Shown piece by piece: positions 11,577 to 24,000 of a stretch of 64,000 nucleotides of DNA; the first letter of the stretch is position 1; each line of letters begins with the position of its first letter. Made by a program: the position numbers and the translations under genes. A model generated the notes under the pieces. The model saw nothing but the letters and a program-made list of their open reading frames with translations. It was not told where the DNA came from and ran no database searches. Source of the DNA: Trichopria drosophilae (lineage: Eukaryota; Arthropoda; Insecta; Hymenoptera; Diapriidae); assembly GCA_030407085.1 (NCBI GenBank), contig CM059582.1, forward strand, positions 48,073,001 to 48,137,000. The letters are read 5' to 3'.

Positions 11577-11660
11577 CTTTGAATTAAATTTTCGCTTGAC
11601 AACAGATTGACTCAAAACGACAAAACTCTCGTATTACTTTAATTACTTTTATATGAAATT

Positions 11661-11672
11661 CTCTTTTATATA
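11661..11672 (-). promoter_or_regulatory. TATA box of SDR-A
   Basis: TATATAAAAGAG on the minus strand begins 96 bp before the SDR-A ATG. SDR-B has the matching box at the same distance. Confidence 0.6.
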
Positions 11673-12600
11673 CAGCGCCCCAGAAATGCAATAAATAAAA
11701 AATACACATACATATGCTATGTTAGATAGTCATAGAAATTATGCGATCATTCGATTGACTCAGAAAAAGTTGCCGTAGCCAATCATTTGTTACCTTGCAT
11801 CTTAATTGATCTGCTTCAACTTACCATGTTTAGTCACACTTTGTCCGGTATGGAATTTCTTTCACATTAATCATATATTATTAGAAATTTTCGTGATTGA
11901 AGTAGAATAATTATTGTGAAAGTGATAAAGGAAGTCATTAAAACGAAAAAAAAGCCATTTAAAACAAAAAAAAAGTTAGCAATAAAATATATATATGACT
12001 CATTCCACGTTAACCGGATCACTGCTATGCCCAAAATTAGAAATAACCAAAAAATACGAATGAGGGCTCATTTTAAAGCTTAGGACGTATACTTTCAAAT
12101 GCCGAGTGCGCATTTGCAAAATCTAATATGGCGGCTCCAATATGGCGCCTGAAAGCTCTTAATTCTACGACAGTAAGAGTGTTCTCGCGGTATGAGGGCG
12201 TAAATTCTTTGCCTTTTCAAGCTCTGCAACTTCTTCTAGTGTGCCATTTTGTTAGCTATATTTGGCGAAATAAGTTATATGCGAAGAACCAAAAAAATTG
12301 GATTTTTTAAAGGCTTTAACTTCAGAAATATTCATCGCAGGTCCAATGCTCCTAGATGTGAATCGTAGAGTTTAAAAAAAGCTTGAAAATGAGCACATAT
12401 TTATTGAAATAACTTAAAAGCGTTCCGAGTTATTGCAAAAAAAGTAATTTTTTTTTAAACTTCAATGGCCCGGCAGTCAAATTCTGAGACTCAGATCCAA
12501 TTTTGGTATGGGACGTTTTTGTTGGAAATACCATGGACAATCAACTCCTCAAATATCGTGACCCAGTTCTTGGACATCCTGTATACAATTGAAATCTTAT
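11673..12600. repeat. Intergenic, repeat-rich
   Basis: This lies between the SDR-A promoter and the divergent PKC promoter. From about 12000 it carries phrases of a dispersed repeat ('AATATGGCGGCTCCAATATGGCGCC' type, split at 12125-12148) ending in CCTGTATAC near 12590. No gene is seen. Confidence 0.4.
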
Positions 12601-12870
12601 AATGAGGTTATTTACGTATTCGTTTCTTTTCCGACGAATGATACTACTTCAGAATTTAAAAATGTAGCGGAGTGGGCTGGTAAAAATGCGTTAATTTTAA
12701 ATCCTGCTAAATCAACTATTTAGGGGATCATATGTAAAGAAATATCGCACTACAATATTATAATTCCACCAATTATACACAGGCCTGCAAGTTATCGAGT
12801 CATGTCAATTCTTTAGGAATATGGAGGGTCACTTCCGAAGCGATTTTTTATATAGAATTTGTATCCGGGG
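12601..12870 (+). pseudogene. LINE reverse-transcriptase relic
   Basis: The frame 12601-12720 reads FKNVAEWAGKNALILNPAKS before a TAG. This matches the RT region of non-LTR retrotransposons just after the YADD box ('...WA..N.L.LNP.KT...'). A shifted frame then gives VNSLGIW, the usual 'VK.LG(V/I)' that follows. It is short, frameshifted and dead. Confidence 0.5.
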
Positions 12871-13548
12871 TCAGAATGATTCAATCACTTCAGGATTTTC
12901 GGATATATGACGTCATCACATGTAAAATGGCGTTTTTTGGTTATTTTTGAGATTAGGTAGAGAAACGCCAATGTTGTATGGGGTTTTCCTTTAAGTATGA
13001 TTACAGATTTGGTTAATAATACGGGCGTAAGCTTTTCGACCAAGGCGATTTCTCGATCGCCATCGGAAAGTACACTTCCAGCTCTGGTAACATAATAGTA
13101 CTTTTCGTCCAAGGGCATAAAACAGAGTTTTACGTATTAGATGGTATAGTTGCACCTCAACGGACGTCGGAACCGTGTAAATTCTACGCCCATGGCTCGA
13201 ACAATATTTTTAATTTCAGAAAGTGTAAAAATGACAATTGTTACAAATTATGACTTAGGGCTAAACTCCTAAATGATACATAAATGGTCATTTCACGCCC
13301 CGAAGACGAGGCAAAAGTGATTATTATGTGAGTTTTGCTTTCGGGTGGCTCAAATGCTCTTTTTGGTGGAAATGATGAAGAATTGCAAAACAATATGACG
13401 AGGTAAAATTGCCATAAATGATTGCTGATAGTTATGCATGCTTAAAAGAATCCCAAAATGAGACGGGGCGAAATTACACAGAATACTTTTTTTCCATATT
13501 GTCAAAATTGCAAAAATTCTTGTTCTATGTCATTTTTAACCCTAGAAA

Positions 13549-13640
13549 CATAAAAGTAACAGTTATGTAACAACTATGTGACATTTATTTAACAATGTAA
13601 CCGTTACGTAAATATTACATAACTGTTACTTTCTGTGTTC
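13549..13640. repeat. Short palindrome built on GTAAC
   Basis: AAAGTAACAGTTATGTAAC at the left is mirrored by GTTACGTAAATATTACATAACTGTTACTTT at the right. GTAAC/GTTAC recurs inside. It is a small fold-back repeat with no gene. Confidence 0.5.
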
Positions 13641-14280
13641 GCAGGGAACCCACCTTCATCAATTTCAAAATGTCTGGTGCTTGACTTCAGATTCATAATT
13701 AGAAACCCCGAACACCCCTCAAAGGTATTTCCTGGATTTGAAAAATAAAAAATGAAACAGAAAAAGTTGGAATCAAAATTTCGTTTATATATAACGGCAC
13801 ACTTTTTCGACAATCTTGCACACAATTATAGTCGAAATCGCAAAATTTTATCTAGCGCCCAGAAATTGACACGTAATGCATACATAACCTTTTTTTTTCA
13901 TTTATATGAATTCAACATTTTAAAGCACATGGAGAGGAGGGAGGGGGTTCAGAATTATTCACGGCAGACATTTTCGATACATCTTTAATGATTGAAAATA
14001 ATTGGGAATATAGAAAGATTGGAAAAGGTTAAATAGTGAATTGGTCATATCGAGCACAATTATTATGAATACTTTTTAATCGATTTTCGTTTTCTGGCAT
14101 TATTGTAATATTTATATTTTAAAAATAATTTTTTATATAAATTAGAATGTAAAACTGCTCGCGAAATATGTTATCTTTTGTGCACTATCGCTTTTTATTA
14201 TTATTAATATAATGAAAACATTTTATTGATGTAAATGGTGTCAATCCTGATGATCCTGATCATCATGATTTCTTAATTTG

Positions 14281-14995
14281 AACACTAGTTCCACATAGCG
14301 GCGTTTTGGAACATTTAGGTACATATGAAGTTCCCCGTTAAATATGTAGGTGTCGTGCGTGGCGCTCGTGTAAATGGCGGGCACCGTTGAACATTTGATA
14401 TTTTTAGAAACGGAAGATCATGAAAAGTCTCGTGCAAACGTGGTCGGTTTCAGCCGTCAAAAAGACTTGTCATTCTTTTATTTATTCCGTGCACTATACC
14501 CGTCGCCGCTCTCTGTCGTTTTACCTATAGCTATCGCTGCTATCAACCCACTACCTAGCAAGAAAGTTCGAAAAATGAAACTTTGCGTAAGATCACGTTT
14601 TCCGATTTTTCGAAGCTTTTTTTCACGATATTGTGGAATCGACGAAATGCTAAAATCGTAAATCGAGGCATCGCCGGAAAATGGGACGATTTTTTACACG
14701 TGTGATTCATGTCACCGCTGCATGGTAATTTCGTAAAAATTCACCTTTTTTTGTCTTCGATGACAAAAAATTCAGGAAAATAGTGAATAAGACTTCTTAC
14801 AATAATCGAGCAAAGCACGATATTAATAGAAAGCTCAGGAATTTCGAGACGCACTGTTCCAATTACGAATGGGAGTTCTACGGTTTTTTGCAATTTAATT
14901 GAAATTATTTGGAAAATGGACTTGTATATAGCAATGCAATTGTCAAAAATGTATTGCCCAATGTGAACCGGAAACAACGGGCAAAATTTATAACA
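14281..14995 (+). promoter_or_regulatory. GC/CpG-richer promoter and 5' UTR of PKC-delta
   Basis: Base composition rises above the surrounding AT-rich DNA, with clustered CG dinucleotides (for example around 14345-14385 and 14505-14560), up to the first coding exon. A 95-codon upstream frame starts at an ATG at 14374; it resembles no family and is best read as an upstream ORF or chance frame. No TATA box was recognised. Hymenopteran promoters are often CpG-rich in this way. Exact transcription start is unknown. Confidence 0.45.
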
Positions 14996-15093
14996 ATGTT
15001 TATGAGTGGTGCGCGCGCGAAAAGAAGGACATCAGATGGCGTATCAGATCAAAAGCCGGCCCGCGAAAAGAAAAAGGAGGGGTACACGTACAG
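14996..15093 (+). CDS. Pkcdelta: PKC-delta first coding exon (alternative N-terminus)
   Basis: The open frame ends ...KKEGYTYR at a CAG|GTAAGA donor in phase 2, and its last codon is completed exactly by exon 2 (AG+A, Arg33). The product begins [18 protein letters not shown], which is basic. In-frame stop TGA lies upstream at 14900-14902. No homologue is recognised; the evidence is the strong donor, matching phase, GC-rich context and similar composition on both sides of the junction (YTYRTRVP here, YVYRTRVP in exon 2). Confidence 0.65.
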
Positions 15094-18000
15094 GTAAGAT
15101 TTGACATATTTTTAATTTAAGTTTATTTTTTTTTAATCTGTATTTTCTTGGAAGACATTTATTCTGAGTGTTCAACTTTTACTTATAATTATAAAGTTTA
15201 CCCAATTTGATAACATCACACTCCACAAATTGGGAAGATGGTTCATAAGTTCCCCAAATGTCAAATAAATTCTGTTCAACTAAATTCTGTTCATAAAAAA
15301 AAACGCTTACTTATTAAAAATACTTGTCTGAAATAAATACGATCGACATCATTCATATGAGAACTGTTGAAAATTACAAGAATTGAAAATTACAAGAAAA
15401 GTAAACAAAAATGAATTCATTTCAATTACTGAACGGTGTCATGAATTAAAATGAATTTGTCCATATTTCTCAATTCGGTATTTTGAGTTTTAATTTGCTT
15501 GAATTTACATGAAATACCAATATTCTACCGTGCTTTTTAAATCTATAAATCTGAGTGCATTCAAACCTGTTAAATTAAATTTGAATTTCAGGTTCTAACG
15601 TCCAAGAATGCACTTATTTAGCGTTGCGGAATTCTTTTTTTTTTAATTCTTATTTTACCTTTTATTTTATATGATATAATTAACTGCTTATAATTTTAAT
15701 TTCTACAAATTCCTGTTGAAATGTCAGGAAAATCATGAGTTTTTTTTAATGAATAAAACGTTTTTATGTTTATGTTGTATCCGAAGGAATATAAATAAAT
15801 TTGTCAAACCCTTTCATTGCAAATCAGTATGTTTTGTTAAGTAAATAAATTGCAAGGATTATGCATTGGGATTTTTTCAATCTGTTTTTGTGCCTAAGTA
15901 ATACAAAAAAATAGATTGAAGTAAATTAACTTATTTCTACAAAAATAATATTATTCCAAAGGAATAATATTTTTTCAAATGAAGTTAACCCACTCTAATC
16001 CTCAAACCAGTTGATATACCAATAAGTCTATGTGATGATTTCAGTTTTCTTTTCTTACAAACGCTACGCAATTTTTACTGAAGCTGGTCATTTCTTCTAA
16101 TAATCTTACGTATGCAAGTATTGTAAACATGTGTGGTAAAAAAGTGTGCCCCTTGTGCAATGAGTAAAAAACAATTATTCATATATAGATGTTATGTTTT
16201 TGAATTGTAACTAAATTTTAATTTTTTTCTATAATTTTTTTACCGTTCGGGTTTCAAAAATGGGGAAAAACAGCCATATTCTTCATAATATTCTCTAATT
16301 AATGTCACTAGCACGTAATGTGTACCGGTCATCGAATCAAAGTTATGAGCTTTGGAAATTTAGTAACTAAAAGGGAACTCAAGAAAAAAATCACTTTTTA
16401 AAGTGGCACACTTACGTATTGGTAGCTACACGGTTTTTCATATTGGAAAACGGTTATTCAGCAAGTAAAGTCTAAAGTACTTTTCAAGGCAGAAAAGTTT
16501 CGAAAAATGACAACATCATTTAAAATATGTGATATAAACAAAAGCTACATCTGCTCTTCGGCAGTAGCGTTTTGTTTATACATATACGGTTTTTTCAGTT
16601 GTATACTAAATTCGTTCAAGTGCTTCAAGTGTAATTTTTTCTTGCATTGAATTGTAAAGTTATATCGTAGATTTTTCATTCATTTATACAATTGAATTCA
16701 TGTGAATAATTTTTCTAATATTTAATCCATGACAAATGTATCACTTTTGTTATTAAATTATTGTGTCTTTTCATTGTATCACCCTTTAAGACCTGCCTAA
16801 ACCACTGGTTTTGGACTAATATTGGACCATACAAATTAATGTTGAAATGCAATTTGAAAATATGATACATGTGTTAGAGATGTTTTTTTTAAAATAAATT
16901 TCAAAAATTAAAAAAAATACCTGTTGTCACTATTTTATCGTGATTGAGGCCAAGATGTGGCAGATCGTCAAACTTCTGTTGTCATATTCGTCATCAGCAG
17001 TGCAAAATACGCTAGAAAACATGCTGACTCTTCTTTCAAAATCACGTAGCCTTTCCAAACATTCAAATAATTTCAATTCAATTATTTTAATGCATCTGTA
17101 TCTGTCTTACGTTACCGAGCTTTGAAACTGAGTAACCACATTTTTTTCTTATGTTTTAAAGTTGACAGAATACGATAAATCCGGTTTAAAGTGTGTGCCA
17201 CTATTTTTTTTTTTTCTAAAAATGTCGAAAATTAAAAGTTCTGGAGATATGTCCAAATACATTACCGACGTGATTCTTTAAACTAGACAAGGTAGGTGAA
17301 ACTAACTACCTTTTACGGTGAACTTTATTGAATAAATTGATGAAATGTCAGAAAATTATCAATATTCCGAAATTTCTATTATTTCTTATTGTTTTTCTAA
17401 CTTATTTCTATGGTATATCTTTCTAGAACGTAGAGATGTGCCCGATATTGAAAATACCGTGTTGATAAAAAGTTAATTAGCCTAAAAAATCTATACTAAA
17501 CAAAAACTACATCAACTGTAAAAAAAACACTATAGTTTTTTCGATTACCGTCTGATCAAAACATATTATTTCGGCGTTATTAACAAATATGAAAAGAATC
17601 ACTAAAAGCAAATCCCCTCAAATGATCATCCTAAAAAATTATAAACTATGTATATTAACATTATTCCAAATGATTCAGATCTTGAAGAGTTCCTTTTCAT
17701 CATTGATGCCTAATACTAAATAATTGGTTGTGTTAATGTTTAGGAGTTTAAAAGCAATAAATGTAATAATAAACAATTACTGCCACGTTTTTTTCTGTTT
17801 ATGTTTATTGTTTGGGTAACTAATAAAAATGAGACAGACAGTAAATATTTTTAATGGCATTCTTTTATAACCATGGAGTTACATCATATATGAAATCTGA
17901 AGAAATTTATGTAATTTTAATTTTGGCATATATAATCCGCAGAACGAGAGTGCCGGCGCACATAAATCCGGCGGATCTTCCACCCACAACTTCGGCGACG

Positions 18001-21000
18001 ACAGCCAGGTCTTACGTTTATAGGACACGAGTACCTCGCCGAGATATCGTAACAGGAGCATCTGCTTTGGTTGCCGAAAACAATGGCGGACATCCGATTA
18101 CTAAAAGACGAGGAGCTGTCAAACATAACAAAGTTCATGTTGTTCGAGGTCACAAACTTGTGGCCAAATTCTTCCGACAACCAACTTTTTGTGCATTTTG
18201 TAAAGATTTTCTATGGTATGATGTTTTCATATAAACTGCATAAAGTTGAAAATATTCGTCCAAACTCGCCACAATCATTTTGATTGATAATTTTTGATCA
18301 CATTCAAATTAAGACTTCATTTTGCCTATAAATTTGCAAATAAACGATTAAGATTCAAAGATTGTCATACGAATGTTTGGTAATCTAAAACAACGTTGTA
18401 AAAATTAACGTTTGACTATGGAGTCCATTTGAAAATGACTTGTTTGGTTCAAAACTCTTGCGTAGGAGGGCTGAATGCGCCTAAAATATTAAAAAGACAT
18501 CATTAATAGCGTCTTAAATATTGCTCAAAAGATCATTTATAGTTATCTTTAGAGATTTATTTTTATACAGTTACTAAATATCTAGAAAGTAATGAATGTA
18601 ATTATGAAAATGAGACTCTCAGGGTAATTTAGAAATCAAAATATGATGTTGGAGTGCAATTATTGGGAGTCGCACGCGAACATTGCTTCCTATCCAAGCG
18701 TTTTAAACCCACCTAGCAAACAGCCAATACCTATGACTTATGTCAATGACTATGATACTGTCATAATATTTAACTCTTAAAAAATGAAGAGTGACAGATA
18801 ACACAGGAACAAAAAAAATTTTTTGGGTAATAACTTGAATTAGAGGTAGTGGATTTTATAGATTTTTGGCCGCTGAAAATTAATTCGTTCTCCAATTTAA
18901 CACATCACTTCAAGATTCTAAGATATCCTATAATATATAATATATATTATATATAAGTTTCAGTTTTTCGCAAAAAGTGTACGGTCCCTTGAAGACCATA
19001 TGTATAAGGTTTTTTCGTGAAGTTTGCTAATATATTTTGGCATATAAACTTCACGAGAATAATTTGTCACTAGTCATGTCTTATTGGCCAATATCCATTC
19101 ATTCCAAGGGTACGTGTCAAAATTTTTCAAATGCAGCCATAAAAAACCTAAAAAAGCATGAAATTTTTTGTTTTTATTTTTAATTTATCGAATTTTATTG
19201 TGAGTAATGGCACTGGAATACCACTATAAGTGACAAATGTCGTGTTAAAAATGAATATGCTATCAGACAGGCGTATTTTTGTAATTTGTAATAAAATATC
19301 AGACTGAAAAACAAAACTCATCAAATTAATTATCTACATTTTTAAATTAGGAAAAACTCGTTCGGTTAAGTTGTAGAGAATCTTTTTCTCGAAAAAATGA
19401 GCCATCATTCCTTATAATACATTCATTTTTAACAAAATTCTTTAATAGCAGTAAGAAAAAAGTTTGAGTCATTAGGAAAAGTTGTTTAACAAATTATTTT
19501 TGCAGGTCGCAATATTTTTTCAATAACAACAGTACTTTCTCTCTTCAGCAATGTCATTTATTGGTGACAATTAAATTCTTGGAACCGTGATTAAATATAT
19601 TTCCCCAACATACTATAGCCTAGGGTCTAACTACCATCTTAATACGCGATTTTCGTACTATTTTCAGCTGAACATTGGCAAAATATTATTCTGTAAAAGA
19701 TAATTCTGTTAATGTTTTATATTTTTTTTTTATTTCTCATGCTCAATTAACCCTTCCATATTGTTATTTAAACAATTAATTTTTCATTTGTTTGTTCATA
19801 TAACCTAAATAATAAAAAAAGTGTCTCTTAACTATTTATTACTTATTCTCTGAAAAAAAGAATCACAAAAGCTAAATTCGTCTTCACGATAGTAAATAAT
19901 TAATCTTCAAAAGTCTTCAGGGGGTAATGAGCGATATCATCGCGGCTTTACGTGTCAAATAAGCGATTTTTGTAGGACGTGACAGCAATTTATAAGAATT
20001 GTTTGTATATTATGCTTCTTTACTAAAGTAAGAACAACTGAATAATTTTGTATATTTTTCAGGGGATTTGGGAAGCAAGGATATCAATGCCAAGGTAACG
20101 TAATAAATAAAAACATTTACACAGCTGTGTTTGGTATTGTAATTTCAGGATTGTATTGGAATAGTAGACGAACACTTTTTATGGTTATTTCTTGAAGTAA
20201 ATGCATTCCAATTTTATAGACTTCTTTATTAGAGTGTAGAATAATAAGCAAACATTATTTGCAAGCGTTCAATTGAATTTGATGAAGTTTAAAACACCAG
20301 AAAGTATTAAACTTCTTAGACATTATTGGATGATATGTCTAAGCAATATGTTTTTTATATATTTTAATGAGAACATGTTGCATGCTTTGCTAAAATGTAG
20401 TACTTTTTAACTAGTTTACTAGTGAAATATTTTCCTATGTGAAACGGTCCCTCGTTAATCACTGGACATTTTTGAATACCTAGTATTTTTTCAAATGGAG
20501 AGATTAAGTTTCACTCGTCACTATATATTTTTATTGTAAGCGAATTTAAAATATGATAAGTGCATACACATAATGGTGCAATTAATTTCTAATTCAATAC
20601 AAGTGATGCATTTTGTTTCAGCATGCCAAACAGCGGTCCACAAAAAATGCCACGACAAATTACTGACCAAATGCCCAGAAAGCGGAAGAGAATCCGAGAG
20701 CACTCGTGTAAGAATATATTTGTTAATACAATTCAATAATAAACATTTTACTTATTGGCATTTTAAACATAAATTACATATATATATATTCACATATACA
20801 CATTTTACCGTAAGCCAAAGGCCAAGGGATTCATTTAATTAATATGACACTTTGCAGATTGATTCATCCGTATTTGGAAAACTTATTAGATAGTATCTTA
20901 GGAAATGATTAAATTTTCTAATAAAATTTAAGTTTAATGCTTGTTGTTGGTTATTTAAATTTCCTAAAATAAAAACCGTTAAGGAGCGAGTTTTTTCCTA

Positions 21001-24000
21001 AGGAAAGAAGGTGTGCAATGAAAGTCCACGATTGTCCACAAGTGAAAAATTAAAATAGTATGAATTCACAGTTCTTTTCGTCAAATCGTCCAATTCAATA
21101 ATACTCAATAATACCAAACTATTATTAGTAATCAAAAATAAATTTTATGTTTTGTGCAATAACCATATGATGCAAGTGAAAGGGTAGCCTATGAATGTCG
21201 CAACTAATTATGCAGATTTTATTTAATCACTCCTAATGTAAGCAAAACATATGGATAGATTAATATGTTTTAATATGTTAATAAAAATGAAAATTATGAT
21301 ATTTTATGTTATTTTTTCAAATTTGACGTAAATTGTATCTAACTATTACAGAACATTATATTTATTTGCAGTATTTAAGGGAGAGGTTTAAAGTAGACGT
21401 TCCACATAGATTTCGTGTACATACATTCGTTTCGCCAACATTCTGTGACCATTGTGGTTCCATGCTTTACGGATTTTTTCGTCAAGGATTAAAATGCGAT
21501 GGTAAGTTTATATAATTTTGTAAAACTAGTTTTCTTTTTAATATGTTCCAAAAGGGACCTATTTATAATGTTATCATAGATTACGTTCACATAAGTGCTG
21601 AATATAGTCACATTATAAATAATTAACGTCAAATTATACAAATAATCTATAATATAATTTAGTGAATTGTATAATTTCAATACAAATTAAAAAAAATGAA
21701 AAAGTGCAATAACTTTGTATTACACTACACAATTTTAAAAGCAGAAGCTCGATTTTATTAATAAGATTAGAATCATTAAATATCAAAAAGATTGCAAAAA
21801 ACAAATTTCAAGGATTATAATTAATACAGGATAAATTTATTGTTTAAATTAAAATAAGCCTAATTCTGTTTGAACTACATTGCGTTATGCAATTAGTTTA
21901 TGATTAAACAAATACTTAAGTCGCAGTTTAAGTTAAAGTAATGCTGATGAAGAATGTCTAATGTTTACTCGCCGTATATTGAAATATAAGGCAATTTTTA
22001 TTTTAATTAATTGTCTTTTAATATGACGTTCCTTAATCCTTGAAAACATTAGCTAAAGTAAACTGTTTATAGTATCTACTTCTTGAACATGGAACTTTTC
22101 ATCCTCACCACGATGAGTATCCAGTGATAGCAAGTACAGTCTGGTATAATATGTCTACATAAATACATCATTTTTCAGTACATATTTTTATAACAAAATG
22201 TTATAATATTCTTCACAATTTGAAGAAAAACAATAAAATACATAAGTAGATATTTCTTCAGAGAATTTAAAAATAAAAATTAATATAGTACAGAAATTAC
22301 AATTTCTGTTTTACAAAAGAAGCCTCAAAATGTGTAAATTAAAGCAAATCATAATATCTCGTCATTTAGAAATTTAATCGTCTATCATACATTTAACAAA
22401 ATTTAAAGATGTTTGATGCCAAGGATTTATTAATATTTAGTAATCTGGTTACATGATGCCGCATAAATATAAGTAGTGATAAATACAAAAGAACTATAAA
22501 TATAGGTATATAGATGCGGATTTCATAATCCCTGATTGAACTTCGATACGTCTCTTTTTTCCGAAGGATACAAATAGATCCACATAATGATATTTCGTCG
22601 CAATGGTTTAATACTTAATCCAGTGCTGATTTAATAGTACTTAAAGATAGATCTGGGGCAAGAGATTTTGTTTTAACCTCGATACTAAAAATGATTAGTA
22701 CAGACGCTGTCGCGATTTTACGTAAATAAGTTTTCTTGCGCGTTGATATGGATATCGACTAAACAAAATGTTATATTGACATTAATTAGTAATTGTTTTT
22801 AATTAATATGAACTTTATTTCTCAAAAGCTTCTCATATACTACTGATTAATCCTAAGCTATCAAAATTTTCGTTCGTTTGGTGTTGTATTTTAAAAAAGT
22901 GCGAAATTGCATTCTTTTATTTCATTCAAATATAATCAATAACATTCTGAAAATCCAAACATTATTGTATAAAATTCCAAAGATGCAGTTGCGTATATGA
23001 CTTAAATGGTAGAACAAGGTGATATTCTTCAACCTTTATTTATTATTGATTTAAACAAAAATAGAAGGTTGGTTAGACTTCAGTCAGAGTGACAGGAAAT
23101 TTTACTAATTCCAAAAGATAGTAGAATGTTCCAACGTTTCGGACAAACATATCATTTTTTTCTTCTTAAAATATCTCATTAATATAATTTTAATCTTGGT
23201 CTTGTATTAAGTAAATTGATCTTGGTTTTCTTTTTACTGTTAAGATCTTATTCTTTGAAGACTGTCGTTCAAGCGTTTTTACATTATGTTGGGCCTTCTG
23301 CTCTTGAGAACAAATACCAAAATTTAACGTAACAATGTCTGTGTAAGAAACGTCAATATGATTTTATTAATTTTTATTCATTACAACTAAAATGTGTGCA
23401 ATTTCATCAGAAGAACACCGGTTTTGAACAAAAATTGTACATTCAAGCAAATATTTATTTCAATAGGAGTAAGAGAATGTTTTCTTAAATTACAAGAATA
23501 TTGTTTTGTATGCAACTTAAGCTTCATCGTTTTATTACAGCTTACACGATGGAAGGAATAATTTTCTTTATTGATGTAAATATAAACTCTGGATACTATT
23601 CAAATGAATTGCTCTGTCCCAAAAAGGTAGTACTAGATCGAGATAATGATAAATTCTTAATTTTAAAGCATGTTTCATGCAGAATGGTCAGACTTTTCAA
23701 AAAAGTGTCCACCATATTGGATCCGCCATTTTGAATTTCCAAAATCTCATTTCACATTCGTAATCAGCGACCCCGAAACCCCCCGAGTAACAAAGTTTAA
23801 AGCAGAATGGTTAGACTTTTCAAAAAAGTGTCCGCCATATTGGATCCGTCATTTTGAATTTTTAAAATCTGACCTCAGATTCGTAATCAGCAACCCCGAA
23901 AACCTTCGAGTATCAAATTTCGAGAGGTTTTATAAACTTTTTATGCATAAATTGATTGAACACAATGTCGTACTTGATGACCAAGATTTTGCAAAAATTG

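Noticed and set aside
12885..13118. 77-codon minus-strand frame
   Set aside because: No family features and adjoins a repeat; no splice or promoter support.
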